From contig JAQUCT010000001.1 in NCBI GenBank assembly GCA_028686075.1, forward strand, positions 111,481 through 175,480: a DNA stretch of 64,000 nucleotides, in the 5' to 3' direction. A model generated the notes under the pieces. That model saw nothing but the letters and a program-made list of their open reading frames with translations. It did not search any database and was not told the DNA's origin. Shown here in pieces: positions 31,272 to 40,691 of the stretch (positions are counted from its first letter, which is position 1; each line of letters starts with the position of its first letter). The position numbers and the translations under genes are program-made. This stretch comes from Bacillota bacterium (lineage in GTDB: Bacteria > Bacillota > Clostridia > Ch29).

Positions 31272-31336
31272 TCAATATAATTGGAATCGGTTGCCCTCGG
31301 TAAGATTTCATAGAGTTGTTGAAGGAGGGTTAATTA

Positions 31337-32284
31337 GTGATTGAGATTGAAAAGCCCAAAGTTGAAATGGTTGAAACAAGCAGTGACAACACCTACGGGA
31401 AATTCGTTGTGGAACCGCTCGAAAGAGGTTACGGAATAACCCTTGGCAATTCCTTAAGGAGGATTCTTCTTTCATCGCTACCGGGAGCCGCGGTGACCTC
31501 CGTGAAGATAGACGGGGTACTCCATGAGTTTTCTACTATACCCGGTGTTAAGGAAGATGTCACAGAGATAGTATTGAACTTAAAGTCCCTAAGCGTAAAG
31601 CTGGATGGTGACGAGCCGAGGCTTGTCAGGGTAGAAGCGGAGGGTGCCAGGGAAATAAAGGCCGGTGACATAATCCACGGGCCGGATGTGGAAATATTAA
31701 ACCCCGAGATGCATATTGCAACTCTTGGGGACGGTGCGAAGCTTTATATGGAGATAACCCTGGAAAAAGGAAGGGGCTACGTATCTGCGGAAAAAAACAA
31801 GGAGCAGGGCCAGCCCATAGGGATTATTCCCGTAGACTCCATATTTACTCCCGTGTCCAGAACCAATTTCAGAGTTGACAACACCAGGGTAGGCCAGGTT
31901 ACCGACTTTGACAAACTGACACTGGAAGTATGGACCGATGGCAGCATTGCTCCCGACGAGGCGGTATCCCTTGGTGCAAAGATTTTAAACGAACACCTAA
32001 ACCTTTTTATAACTCTTACAGACCAGATTAGGGATGTTGAAATAATGGTGGAGAAGGAAGAGGATAAAAAGGAAAAGGTGCTGGAAATGACCATAGAGGA
32101 ATTGGACCTTTCGGTAAGGTCATACAACTGTCTGAAACGGGCGGGGATAAACACGGTGGAGGAGCTTACCCAAAAGACCGAAGAGGATATGATGAAGGTG
32201 CGTAACCTTGGCAAGAAATCCCTGGAGGAAGTTCAGGGCAAGCTTTCCGAGTTAAACTTGAGTTTGAGGAAAAGCGACGAGTAA
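31337..32284 (+). CDS. rpoA: RNA polymerase alpha subunit
   Basis: Protein of 315 residues. The N-terminal dimerisation domain includes [20 protein letters not shown]; after a short linker the C-terminal domain (about 245-305) has the two helix-hairpin-helix motifs ([14 protein letters not shown] and [12 protein letters not shown]) that bind UP elements and activators. GTG start behind GAAGGAGGG. Confidence 0.98.
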   Translation: MIEIEKPKVEMVETSSDNTYGKFVVEPLERGYGITLGNSLRRILLSSLPGAAVTSVKIDGVLHEFSTIPGVKEDVTEIVLNLKSLSVKLDGDEPRLVRVEAEGAREIKAGDIIHGPDVEILNPEMHIATLGDGAKLYMEITLEKGRGYVSAEKNKEQGQPIGIIPVDSIFTPVSRTNFRVDNTRVGQVTDFDKLTLEVWTDGSIAPDEAVSLGAKILNEHLNLFITLTDQIRDVEIMVEKEEDKKEKVLEMTIEELDLSVRSYNCLKRAGINTVEELTQKTEEDMMKVRNLGKKSLEEVQGKLSELNLSLRKSDE

Positions 32285-32305
32285 CGAGGCAGGGAGGGAT
32301 ATTTT

Positions 32306-32647
32306 ATGGCATCAAACAGAAGGCTGGGTCGGGAAACCGACCATAGAATGCTAATGCTCAGAAATTTGGTTACAAGCCTGTTGGATAAGGGCAGGATAGT
32401 AACCACTGTAACCCGGGCCAAGGAAGCAAGGAGCCTGGCAGAGAAGATGATTACGCTAGCAAAGAAGGGGGACCTCCATTCCAGACGTATGGCAATGGCC
32501 TTTGTGACCGATGAAACGGTGGTAAAGAACCTATTCGATAATATAGGTCCGAAATACACCGACAGAGAGGGAGGATACACCCGTATAGTAAAGATTGGCC
32601 CCAGAAGAGGAGACGCAGCGGAGATGGTTATACTGGAGCTGGTTTGA
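32306..32647 (+). CDS. rplQ: Ribosomal protein L17
   Basis: Protein of 113 residues near the tunnel exit. [20 protein letters not shown] start and the [13 protein letters not shown] end. It closes the alpha operon; the ECF transporter genes follow after 15 bases, so they are probably cotranscribed with it. Confidence 0.97.
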   Translation: MASNRRLGRETDHRMLMLRNLVTSLLDKGRIVTTVTRAKEARSLAEKMITLAKKGDLHSRRMAMAFVTDETVVKNLFDNIGPKYTDREGGYTRIVKIGPRRGDAAEMVILELV

Positions 32648-32662
32648 CAAAGAGGGGTTAAA

Positions 32663-33499
32663 ATGGAATATCAAATACTGATGGAAAACCTCAGTTTCCG
32701 TTACAGCGAACAGGAAGAAATGGTTCTAAAGGATATAAGCATTAAAGTGAAGCAGGGCGAATTCGTGGCTGTAATAGGACATAACGGTTCAGGGAAATCC
32801 ACTCTGGCAAAGCATATAAACGCTTTGCTTGTTCCCGTTTCGGGTAAAATCGAAGTAATGGGAATGGATACACGGGATACCGAAAACGTATGGAAGATAA
32901 GGCAAAAAATAGGAATGGTTTTCCAGAACCCCGACAACCAGCTGGTTGCCACAATAGTTGAGGAGGATGTGGCCTTTGGCCCGGAAAACCAGGGGGTGCC
33001 TGCCGGGGAGATTAGGAAAAGGGTGGACGATGCCTTAAGGGAGGTGGGGTTGTATGAATACAGGACCCACGGCCCACACCTGCTTTCGGGCGGCCAGAAA
33101 CAAAGGGTCGCAATAGCCGGGGTGCTGGCCATGCAGCCGGATTGTATTGTTCTGGACGAGGCTACGGCTATGCTTGACCCCAGGGGCAGGCAGGAGCTGA
33201 TGGAAATAATCCGGCGGCTGAACAAAAAAGAAGGCAAGACCATTATTCACATAACCCATTACATGGAGGAGGCAACCGGGGCAGACAGGGTATTGGTAAT
33301 GGACAGGGGAAGGATAGTACTGGAAGGTACCCCTTCCAAAGTATTTTCAAAGGCTGCCCGGCTTAAGGAACTGGGACTGGACGTGCCAAGGTCTGCCCAG
33401 CTTGCCATAGGCCTTAGAAAAAGCGGGGTACCGCTGCCGGATATTCTAAACGAGGATGAGATGGTGGTAGAGTTATGTCGATTGAAGTCACGAACTTAA
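32663..33499 (+). CDS. ecfA1: ECF transporter ATPase subunit EcfA1
   Basis: ATP-binding subunit of 278 residues of the shared energy-coupling module for vitamin uptake. Walker [11 protein letters not shown]-loop QNPDNQ, signature LSGGQKQR, Walker B CIVLDEAT. It overlaps ecfA2 by 25 bases. In many Firmicutes these genes follow rplQ. An S component, although broken, is found at 61950. Confidence 0.96.
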   Translation: MEYQILMENLSFRYSEQEEMVLKDISIKVKQGEFVAVIGHNGSGKSTLAKHINALLVPVSGKIEVMGMDTRDTENVWKIRQKIGMVFQNPDNQLVATIVEEDVAFGPENQGVPAGEIRKRVDDALREVGLYEYRTHGPHLLSGGQKQRVAIAGVLAMQPDCIVLDEATAMLDPRGRQELMEIIRRLNKKEGKTIIHITHYMEEATGADRVLVMDRGRIVLEGTPSKVFSKAARLKELGLDVPRSAQLAIGLRKSGVPLPDILNEDEMVVELCRLKSRT

Positions 33500-34338
33500 G
33501 CTATACCTATATGCCCGGCACACCCTATGAGAAGGTGGCCCTTGAGGGAATAGACCTTAAGGTTGACGAGGGTAGTTTCATCGGGATAATAGGTCATACA
33601 GGCTCGGGAAAGTCCACGCTGATACAGCACTTCAACGGGTTATTAAAGCCCCAGAGGGGTACAATAGTCGTGGACGGTAGCGATATTTGGGAGAAGGGAT
33701 TCAAAAGAAGCATAGTGAGACAGAAGGTAGGGCTTGTTTTTCAGTATCCGGAGCACCAGCTTTTTGAAGAAACGGTGTTTAAGGATGTGGCCTTTGGTCC
33801 CCGCAATATGGGCCTTAATGAAAAGGAAGTGCTAAAAAGAACCCGGTCCGCTATGAAGATGGTGGGGCTGGACTTCGATGCTTTAAAGGATACAAACCCC
33901 TTCGGATTATCCGGCGGCCAGCGGCGGAGGATAGCCATCGCCGGTGTGCTGGCCATGGGGCCCAAATACCTTATACTGGACGAGCCTACAGCGGGCCTTG
34001 ACCCCAGGGGTAGACGGGAGATACTCAATTCTATCCGTGATATGAACAGAAAACAGGGGATTACCATAGTACTGGTATCCCATAATATGGACGAAGTTGC
34101 ATGGTTGGCCGACAGTATAGTGGTTATGGAGCGGGGCAGAATCAGCAGAAACGGTACCCCACAACAAGTGTTTGACGATGGCAGGTACCTGATGGATTTA
34201 GGGCTTGCACTTCCGGCCATGTCTTTGCTGATGCTTAAACTTAAAGAGAAGGGATGGCAAGTAAAGGGAGGCGTGTTTACGGTGGAGGACGCCAGAAAGG
34301 AAATTCTAAAAAATCTAAGGTGTGGGAACGATGCTTAA
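33475..34338 (+). CDS. ecfA2: ECF transporter ATPase subunit EcfA2
   Basis: Second ATPase, 287 residues. Walker [11 protein letters not shown]-loop QYPEHQ, signature LSGGQRRR, Walker B YLILDEPT with the catalytic glutamate. The two ATPases form a heterodimer on EcfT. The start lies within the end of ecfA1 and the stop overlaps ecfT by 8 bases. Confidence 0.96.
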   Translation: MSIEVTNLSYTYMPGTPYEKVALEGIDLKVDEGSFIGIIGHTGSGKSTLIQHFNGLLKPQRGTIVVDGSDIWEKGFKRSIVRQKVGLVFQYPEHQLFEETVFKDVAFGPRNMGLNEKEVLKRTRSAMKMVGLDFDALKDTNPFGLSGGQRRRIAIAGVLAMGPKYLILDEPTAGLDPRGRREILNSIRDMNRKQGITIVLVSHNMDEVAWLADSIVVMERGRISRNGTPQQVFDDGRYLMDLGLALPAMSLLMLKLKEKGWQVKGGVFTVEDARKEILKNLRCGNDA

Positions 34339-35128
34339 GGATATAACAATCGGTCAGTATTTTCCTGGGGACTCGGTGGTTCATAGGCTGGACCCAAGGA
34401 TTAAGATCGTTTTGACCTTTGTACTTATAATTAGTCTTTTTACAGCTTCCAACTTTAAAGGATACGGTATTTGCGCCCTTTTTGTTTTGGTCCAACTGGC
34501 ATTGTCACGGGTGCCCATTAAATACATATTCAAAGGGCTGCGCCCCCTACTTATAATCCTGTTTCTTACTATATTCGTCAATATGTTCATGGTTGAGGGG
34601 GTAGTGGTATACAGTCTGGGTCCTTTTGATGTTACCCGGGAGGGAATGGTGCAGGCGGGGCGTATGGCAACCCGATTGGTGTTTCTTGTTATGGGGGCAT
34701 CGCTGCTTACCCTTACCACATCGCCTATAGCCCTTACCGACGGGATAGAAAAGCTATTAAACCCGTTCAGAAGGCTGGGGCTGCCCGCCCATGAGCTTGC
34801 AATGATGATGACCATAGCCCTGAGGTTTATACCAACCCTATTGGATGAAACGGATAAAATAATGAAGGCCCAGATGGCAAGGGGTGCGGACTTTGAAAGC
34901 GGAAACCTGTTAAGAAGGGCAAAAAATCTTGTACCCCTTTTGGTGCCGCTTTTTATAAGTGCCTTCAGGAGGGCCGATGAGTTGGCTCTGGCGATGGAAT
35001 CACGGTGCTACAGGGGCGGCAGAGGAAGAACCAGACTTAAGGTATTGCATATGGTCGGTATGGACTATTTCGCACTAGCTCTTGGAGGGCTGGTGCTTGT
35101 TACAACCATAGTGAGCAGAGGTTGGTAG
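34331..35128 (+). CDS. ecfT: ECF transporter transmembrane subunit EcfT
   Basis: Integral membrane subunit of 265 residues that couples the ATPases to S components. About five to six hydrophobic helices; two coupling motifs, ARG (QMARGADFE) and SRC (AMESRCYRGG), are visible in the C-terminal half. The ATG at 34331 with AAGGTG upstream is preferred to the GTG at 34322. Confidence 0.94.
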   Translation: MLKDITIGQYFPGDSVVHRLDPRIKIVLTFVLIISLFTASNFKGYGICALFVLVQLALSRVPIKYIFKGLRPLLIILFLTIFVNMFMVEGVVVYSLGPFDVTREGMVQAGRMATRLVFLVMGASLLTLTTSPIALTDGIEKLLNPFRRLGLPAHELAMMMTIALRFIPTLLDETDKIMKAQMARGADFESGNLLRRAKNLVPLLVPLFISAFRRADELALAMESRCYRGGRGRTRLKVLHMVGMDYFALALGGLVLVTTIVSRGW

Positions 35129-35137
35129 GTGGTCTTT

Positions 35138-35902
35138 GTGCGGAATATTCTTATAACAATAGAATATGACGGTACCAATTATCACGGGTGGCAGAGGCAG
35201 AAAAACGCTCTGACCATCCAGCAGCTTATAGAAGAAAGCATACAAAAGGTCACTGGCGTAAAGGCAAAGCTTATAGGTTCCGGAAGAACGGATACCGGGG
35301 TCCATGCGCTGGGACAGAGGGCAAATTTCAAAACAGAAACAAACATCCCGGCGGACAGGATACCCCTGGCGCTAAACGGTCATCTTCCGCCGGATATAAG
35401 GATTATTAACGCCGTTGAAGCACAGCCGGACTTTCATGCAAGATATGACGTTATCGGGAAAAAATACAGATACAGAATATTTAACAGAAATGTTCCTTCG
35501 GCGGTTCTTAGAAACTACAGCTGTTTTATTCCGGTAAAATTGGAACTTGACGGTATGAAAGAGGCTGCTGGGTATATAATAGGCAGAAAGGACTTTTCGT
35601 CTTTCTGTAGCAGCGGTAGCCTCGTGAGGTCAAGGACAAGGAATGTGCAGATGCTGGAGTTTAGGAAAGACGGTTGCATTATTGATATGTCAATAATGGC
35701 GGACGGTTTTTTGTACAATATGGTCAGGATAATAGCAGGCACCCTTGTGGAGGTTGGAAGGGGAAACCTGATGCCGGAGGAGATAAAGACTGTTTTGGAT
35801 AAAAGGGACAGAAGATGTGCCGGGCCAACACTGCCTCCCCAGGGCCTGTTTCTGGAGGAGGTATACTACGCACGGATTCTTGACACTCCCGGTGCCATGT
35901 AA
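35138..35902 (+). CDS. truA: tRNA pseudouridine(38-40) synthase TruA
   Basis: Protein of 254 residues that converts uridines 38-40 of the anticodon arm to pseudouridine. The catalytic aspartate is in GSGRTDTGVHALGQ. The GTG at 35138 is preferred because AGGTGG lies just upstream; a GTG at 35129, directly after the ecfT stop, is possible. The ecfA1-ecfA2-ecfT-truA-rplM order is common in Firmicutes. Confidence 0.95.
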   Translation: MRNILITIEYDGTNYHGWQRQKNALTIQQLIEESIQKVTGVKAKLIGSGRTDTGVHALGQRANFKTETNIPADRIPLALNGHLPPDIRIINAVEAQPDFHARYDVIGKKYRYRIFNRNVPSAVLRNYSCFIPVKLELDGMKEAAGYIIGRKDFSSFCSSGSLVRSRTRNVQMLEFRKDGCIIDMSIMADGFLYNMVRIIAGTLVEVGRGNLMPEEIKTVLDKRDRRCAGPTLPPQGLFLEEVYYARILDTPGAM

Positions 35903-35916
35903 TATACTATTTATGT

Positions 35917-35952
35917 TTATGGATATTAGGCCCACCAGCCCCGGGCCATATG
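35917..35952 (+). promoter_or_regulatory. Hairpin in the rplM leader
   Basis: GGCCC and GGGCC (within 35928-35948) pair, extended by imperfect ATAT/ATAT flanks, in the 96-base spacer before rplM. It may be a leader structure; I cannot assign it to the known L13 leader. Confidence 0.3.
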
Positions 35953-35998
35953 TCATATATTTAACCTAAGTAAAGTTGCTTAAGGAGGGATATTTAAG

Positions 35999-36433
35999 AT
36001 GAAAACATATATGCCTAAACCGAATAGTATAGAAAGAAAGTGGTATGTTGTGGACGCCAAAGGCAAAACCCTAGGCCGGCTTGCCAGCCAGGTTGCCGGC
36101 ATACTAAAAGGAAAACACAAGCCGATATATTCTCCTCATATGGATACAGGCGATTTTGTTATAGTTATAAACGCTTCCGAGGTACACCTGACCGGAAAGA
36201 AGAAGGAACAAAAAGTATACCGACACCATTCGGGACATCCGGGTGGGCTTAAGGAAGTATCTTTTGAGAGAATGATTAAGGAAAAACCCCACCAGGTTGT
36301 CTATGATGCTGTTTGGGGCATGATACCCCACAACAAATTGGGCAGAAAAATGATTACAAAGCTTAAAGTGTACGGGGGCCCAGAGCATAAACATCAGGCC
36401 CAAAAGCCCGAAAAGCTGGAGTTTGATTATTAA
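35999..36433 (+). CDS. rplM: Ribosomal protein L13
   Basis: Protein of 144 residues needed early in 50S assembly. [20 protein letters not shown] start and [14 protein letters not shown] signature. ATG behind AAGGAGGG. It forms the usual pair with rpsI. Confidence 0.98.
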   Translation: MKTYMPKPNSIERKWYVVDAKGKTLGRLASQVAGILKGKHKPIYSPHMDTGDFVIVINASEVHLTGKKKEQKVYRHHSGHPGGLKEVSFERMIKEKPHQVVYDAVWGMIPHNKLGRKMITKLKVYGGPEHKHQAQKPEKLEFDY

Positions 36434-36457
36434 TCGGTGAGGAAGGGAGGAAGAACA

Positions 36458-36850
36458 GTGGAAAAGGTTCAATATTACGGCACTGGTAGAAGGAAAAGGT
36501 CCATAGCCCGGGTAAGGCTTATACCCGGTGAAGGCAGGATAAATATAAACGGCAGGGATATTGATGATTATTTCGGTCTTGAGACATTGAAGGTTATAGC
36601 AAGACAGCCCCTGGAGCTTACCGGAACCACCGGCAAATTTGACGTGGTGGCTCTTGTACACGGAGGCGGGTTTACCGGTCAGGCGGGGGCCTTAAGACAC
36701 GGCATATCAAGGGCCCTTGAGCAGGCGGACCCCGAATACAGACCGGTACTAAAAAAAGCTGGCTTTATGACAAGGGACCCGAGGATGAAGGAAAGGAAGA
36801 AGTACGGCTTAAAGAAGGCAAGAAAGGCTTCCCAGTTCTCCAAGCGTTAG
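36458..36850 (+). CDS. rpsI: Ribosomal protein S9
   Basis: Protein of 130 residues whose C-terminal tail reaches P-site tRNA. The GTG at 36458 ([19 protein letters not shown]) has GGGAGG before it; an in-frame GTG at 36437 would add seven residues upstream of that site. The tail ends in the conserved SKR-type sequence (QFSKR). Confidence 0.96.
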   Translation: MEKVQYYGTGRRKRSIARVRLIPGEGRININGRDIDDYFGLETLKVIARQPLELTGTTGKFDVVALVHGGGFTGQAGALRHGISRALEQADPEYRPVLKKAGFMTRDPRMKERKKYGLKKARKASQFSKR

Positions 36851-36910
36851 ATTGTTGCCGATATACAACAAGTACGCTTGGAATTATGAACAATGCTTGT
36901 TCCAAACATC

Positions 36911-36950
36911 AACCGTCAGGTGGAATCTACCCTTGGCGGTTCATTTTTTT
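36911..36950 (+). terminator. Terminator after rpsI
   Basis: AACCG (36911-36915) pairs with CGGTT (36937-36941), with further imperfect pairing inside, followed by CATTTTTTT. It ends the ribosomal block. Confidence 0.7.
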
Positions 36951-36951
36951 C

Positions 36952-36980
36952 TGGACAATGTGGACAAGCGGTGATATAAT
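36952..36980 (+). promoter_or_regulatory. Predicted sigma-A promoter for the uracil permease
   Basis: TGGACA at 36952-36957, a 17-base spacer and a perfect TATAAT at 36975-36980. It precedes the PyrR element by about 20 bases. Confidence 0.8.
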
Positions 36981-36998
36981 CTAGAAAAATGAATATCG

Positions 36999-37037
36999 TT
37001 TTCCTTTAAGGTGGTCCAGAGAGGCTGGCAAGGAAAA
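36999..37037 (+). promoter_or_regulatory. PyrR binding hairpin
   Basis: TTTTCCTT (36999-37006) pairs with AAGGAAAA (37030-37037); the loop region contains TCCAGAGAGGCT, the conserved PyrR recognition sequence. When UMP-bound PyrR binds this anti-antiterminator, the terminator at 37078 forms and transcription of the permease stops. That mechanism is established for the family. Confidence 0.93.
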
Positions 37038-37077
37038 GCAAAAGTGGTGTTAGGATTAACGCTCACTGTGCGAAGAT

Positions 37078-37106
37078 ACTTCCTGTCGGCAGCAGGAAGT
37101 TTTTTA
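37078..37106 (+). terminator. PyrR-controlled attenuator terminator
   Basis: ACTTCCTG (37078-37085) pairs with CAGGAAGT (37093-37100), followed by six T residues. It is the terminator partner of the PyrR hairpin. Confidence 0.9.
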
Positions 37107-37135
37107 TTCTAACTAAACACGAAGGAGTGTATATG

Positions 37136-38413
37136 ATGACTGACAACGGCAGAAACAAGCAGGTGGACAGCGAGGTAATTTCTGAGGGTGATTTCCTTCC
37201 TACCGGCAAAAAAGTAATACTTGGATTGCAGCATACCTTTACGATGTTTGGAGCTACTGTTCTTGTTCCCATTATTACCGGGATGAACGTATCAGTAGCT
37301 CTTTTTATGGCCGGTATAGGCACTTTGTTTTTTCATATTGTTACAAAGAAGAAAGCTCCGGTATTCCTAGGGTCTTCCTTTGCATTCATACCGCCCATAC
37401 TGGCGGCGGCTGCTGCGGTTGCTGCAAGGAACGGGGTTGCCTACCAGGCTGGGGATGCCTATGCGGAGGGGCTTGCCTATGCCCAGGGCGGCATAGTAAT
37501 AGCCGGTCTGGTGTATGTAGTCATGTCGGGGCTTGTATATCTGTTCGGATACGAAAAAATAGTAAGTTTTTTCCCGCCCATCGTTACCGGTCCCATAATA
37601 ATGACAATAGGGTTGCTTTTGGCACCTACCGCCATAGACATGGCCAGCGGCAACTGGTTCCTTGCCATTGTGGCTCTTATAACGGTGACACTTGTAAGCA
37701 TAGTTGGAAAGGGTTTCATAAAGGTACTACCGGTATTGATAGGCTTGTTTGTAGGATACATTGTGGCTATGATAACCGCAAATGTGGACTATACCCCCTT
37801 TGCCGAGGCGGGATGGTTCGGGATACCGCCCTTCCAGGCAGCCAGGTTTGATATGGAAATGATAATGATTGTGGCACCGGTTGCGATTGTAACCATGGTT
37901 GAACATATAGGAGACGTGCTGGCGGTGGGGGCCACTGTGGAAAAAGACCTTATTAAGGACCCGGGCCTTTCAAGGACACTCATAGGCGACGGCGTGGCAA
38001 CCTGTATATCCGCAATGTTTGGTGGTCCAGCCAACACTACCTATTCCGAGAACACTGGCGTGCTGGCCCTCACAAAGGTACACAATCCGGTTGTTATGAG
38101 AATAGCCGCTTGTTTTGCAATAGTACTGGCAGTAATACCCAAACTTGGGGCCTTTATTAGCACAATACCCACCGCGGTTGTAGGCGGGATATCAATAATA
38201 CTGTTTGGTATGATAGCGGGAATAGGTGTAAGGACGATAGTGGAGAATCAAGTGGACTTCAAAAAATCCAGGAATCTTATTATAGCCGCGGTAATATTGG
38301 TCCTCGGTCTTGGCGGGGCAACCCTTTCGTTTAAATGGATTACAGTATCCGGAATGGCTCTTGGAGCAATCGCAGGCATAATACTCAACAAAATACTTCC
38401 CGACTTAGAATAA
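37136..38413 (+). CDS. pyrP: Uracil permease (NCS2/UraA family)
   Basis: Membrane transporter of about 425 residues that imports uracil, with 12-14 hydrophobic segments. The family motif region (MFGGPANTTYSENTGVLALT) is in the second half and QHTFTMFGATVLVP is near the N-terminus. The PyrR attenuator upstream identifies the substrate as a pyrimidine rather than xanthine. Start: ATG 37136 or 37133 behind GAAGGAG; the spacing favours the former. Confidence 0.92.
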   Translation: MTDNGRNKQVDSEVISEGDFLPTGKKVILGLQHTFTMFGATVLVPIITGMNVSVALFMAGIGTLFFHIVTKKKAPVFLGSSFAFIPPILAAAAAVAARNGVAYQAGDAYAEGLAYAQGGIVIAGLVYVVMSGLVYLFGYEKIVSFFPPIVTGPIIMTIGLLLAPTAIDMASGNWFLAIVALITVTLVSIVGKGFIKVLPVLIGLFVGYIVAMITANVDYTPFAEAGWFGIPPFQAARFDMEMIMIVAPVAIVTMVEHIGDVLAVGATVEKDLIKDPGLSRTLIGDGVATCISAMFGGPANTTYSENTGVLALTKVHNPVVMRIAACFAIVLAVIPKLGAFISTIPTAVVGGISIILFGMIAGIGVRTIVENQVDFKKSRNLIIAAVILVLGLGGATLSFKWITVSGMALGAIAGIILNKILPDLE

Positions 38414-38440
38414 CCGGGAATGGGACAAGGTATAAGAAGA

Positions 38441-38470
38441 AGGGACAAGGGACGACGGTTCTTTGTCCCC
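38441..38470 (+). repeat. Short hairpin with GACGGTTCTT loop (copy 2)
   Basis: GGGACAA (38442-38448) pairs with TTGTCCC (38463-38469) around a loop that contains GACGACGGTTC. It is a member of the family described at 1035. It could also act as a weak terminator after pyrP, since CTTT follows. Confidence 0.5.
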
Positions 38471-38557
38471 TTTCCTAATTATCACATTTTTTTGTGATTA
38501 TATTTTTTTTTGCACATATATTTCTTATATACCCGGTAGAGTAGGGGGAATATAAAT

Positions 38558-39262
38558 ATGCACATAATTGTAATAATGAGGAAAAACCTTTTTATTGCCG
38601 CCGCCCTTTTGACCATGGTAATATTTACATTTATCTTTTTTAATGATATCTTAGATTCCAGCAGGGCTGTTTTTTCCCCAATGACAAACAGGGCTGTATT
38701 CATAGACGCCGGACATGGGGGCAGGGACCCCGGTGCCGTTGGAAGGCAGGGCGAAAACGAAGACAGGATAAACCTCGAAATAGCCCTAAGGCTAAAAAGA
38801 TTGGTGGAGGAGGGGGGAGGGATTGCCATTCTGACAAGAGATGGTGATTACGGCCTGTATTCCCCCGAAGCTCCCAACAAAAAACGGGACGACTTGCAAA
38901 AGCGCAAAGCCATCGCGGACCAAAGCGATAGCTGCGTTAATATAATTATTCATCTTAACAGCTTTTCCCAATCAAGGTATTACGGGGCCCAAACCTTTTA
39001 CCACAGGGGCTCGGAGGAGAGCAAAAGGCTTGCAGTGATATTACAGGAGGAACTGCGAAGGGTTCTTGACAGGGATAATTATCGTCAGCCTAAGGCGGAC
39101 GACGATATCTATCTTCTTAAAGACAACCAAGCTCCTACGGTGCTGGTGGAATGCGGCTTTTTATCCAACCCTGAAGAGGAGCGGCTTTTAAACGAAGAAA
39201 GGTATAAGGAAAAGGTCGCCTTTGGAATATACTCGGGCATTGTAAGATATTTAACCGAATGA
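38558..39262 (+). CDS. cwlD: N-acetylmuramoyl-L-alanine amidase CwlD
   Basis: Amidase_3-family zinc enzyme of 234 residues. In B. subtilis CwlD acts with PdaA to make the muramic lactam of the spore cortex. An N-terminal membrane anchor or signal (about residues 8-27) precedes the catalytic domain, which starts at FIDAGHGGRDPGA; zinc ligands are the His of DAGHGG, a Glu in EDRINLEIA and the His of IIHLNS; the catalytic Glu is in VECGFLSNPEEE. In Bacillus cwlD also lies shortly after rplM-rpsI, so the placement is conserved. It implies spore formation. Confidence 0.92.
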   Translation: MHIIVIMRKNLFIAAALLTMVIFTFIFFNDILDSSRAVFSPMTNRAVFIDAGHGGRDPGAVGRQGENEDRINLEIALRLKRLVEEGGGIAILTRDGDYGLYSPEAPNKKRDDLQKRKAIADQSDSCVNIIIHLNSFSQSRYYGAQTFYHRGSEESKRLAVILQEELRRVLDRDNYRQPKADDDIYLLKDNQAPTVLVECGFLSNPEEERLLNEERYKEKVAFGIYSGIVRYLTE

Positions 39263-39324
39263 AATGCCCCTTATATATGTCATACTAATACGGATAACCT
39301 GTGAAAAATGGAGGGAGTAAAACA

Positions 39325-40680
39325 ATGGGGAAAATAGGTACATGCTATCTGGTGCCGCATCCTCCCATCATAGTTGCGGAAGTCGGGCAGGGGGAGGAAA
39401 GAAAAGCCCGGAAAACAATTGATGCGATGGAGAAAATATCGCTAGAGATTGCCGCTAAGAAACCGGAGGTTTTAGTTGTCATTACGCCCCACGGTCCCTT
39501 GTTCAGGGATGCCATTGCGGTGGGGGTACGGAGGGAATTTAGCGGGAACTTTGGCAGCTTTGGCCGGCCCGGGGTATCCCTGTCATTTCCGGGGCACATA
39601 GAAATGGCCTTTGATATAATGGAAGAGGCTGCCCGGGAGGGCATACCCGTTATGGCCGTTGACGAAGGCACCCGCAAGAGGTACGGCATATCCCCGGGCC
39701 TCGACCACGGGGCCCTGGTGCCCCTGTATTTTATAAGCAAAAAGTACCAAGGCTTTAGTCTTGTACACATAACCTACGGGCTGCTTTCCCCGGGACAGCT
39801 ATACAGGTTCGGCGTGTGCATCCAAAGGGCGGCCGAAAAGCGAAATGGCCAAACCGCCATTATATGCAGTGGAGACCTGTCCCACAGGCTAACAAAGGGA
39901 GCACCCGCCGGTTACAGCAAAAGAGGCATCGAGTATGACCAAAGCCTTGTGGCTCTCCTGAAGGACATGAATGTGGACGATATAAAGAGTATGGACCCCG
40001 GTCTGATAGAGGAAGCCGGAGAGTGTGCTTATCGGTCTGTGGTTACCACCCTGGGGGTTATGGACGGCTATAGGGTGGATTCCCGCATATTGTCATACGA
40101 GGGCCCCTACGGTGTGGGGTACTGTGTTGCTGCCTTTACCCCCTTTAAGAGGGACCCCCAAAGAGAAAGGGGAGACCCCTTTATCGGGTTAGCCCGTTTC
40201 GCACTGGAAAGTTATATAAAAAATGGTGAGGTAATTGACCCACCTGACGGACTTCCGGAGGAAATGCTGTTCGAAAGGGCCGGTGCCTTCGTATCCCTTA
40301 AAATGAACGGACAGCTTAGGGGCTGCATAGGTACAATATCGTCCACCACCGAAAATATTGCCAGGGAAATAATAAACAATGCAATAAGTGCTGGCGTGAG
40401 GGACCCCCGGTTTTATCCCGTTACGTTGGAGGAATTGGAATGTATTGAGTATTCAGTGGATGTACTGGGACAGCCGGAGGCCATCCAGTCCATGGACGGG
40501 TTGGATGTGAAAAGGTACGGCGTAATAGTCCGCTCGGGGGGAAGGACGGGGCTTCTGCTGCCCGATATCGAAGGGGTTGACACCCCGCAGCAGCAGATAG
40601 CTATTGCCCTTAGGAAAGCGGGTATTAACCCCGGGGAATCCTATATTCTGGAGAGATTTGAGGTAATAAGGCACCAATAA
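39325..40680 (+). CDS. AmmeMemoRadiSam system protein: Memo-like and AMMECR1 domains fused
   Basis: Protein of 451 residues in two parts. Residues 1-270 resemble the class III extradiol dioxygenase/Memo fold, with conserved histidines in VPHPP, TPHGP, LDHGALVPL and GDLSHRL. Residues 285-451 are AMMECR1, with the hallmark LRGCIGTI. The radical SAM partner follows after 11 bases. The three-part system is widely conserved in bacteria and archaea. Its biochemical role is unknown. The ATG at 39325 is chosen for the GGAGGG 9 bases upstream; an in-frame GTG at 39301 would add eight residues. Confidence 0.9.
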   Translation: MGKIGTCYLVPHPPIIVAEVGQGEERKARKTIDAMEKISLEIAAKKPEVLVVITPHGPLFRDAIAVGVRREFSGNFGSFGRPGVSLSFPGHIEMAFDIMEEAAREGIPVMAVDEGTRKRYGISPGLDHGALVPLYFISKKYQGFSLVHITYGLLSPGQLYRFGVCIQRAAEKRNGQTAIICSGDLSHRLTKGAPAGYSKRGIEYDQSLVALLKDMNVDDIKSMDPGLIEEAGECAYRSVVTTLGVMDGYRVDSRILSYEGPYGVGYCVAAFTPFKRDPQRERGDPFIGLARFALESYIKNGEVIDPPDGLPEEMLFERAGAFVSLKMNGQLRGCIGTISSTTENIAREIINNAISAGVRDPRFYPVTLEELECIEYSVDVLGQPEAIQSMDGLDVKRYGVIVRSGGRTGLLLPDIEGVDTPQQQIAIALRKAGINPGESYILERFEVIRHQ

Positions 40681-40691
40681 GGGGTGAGGAT

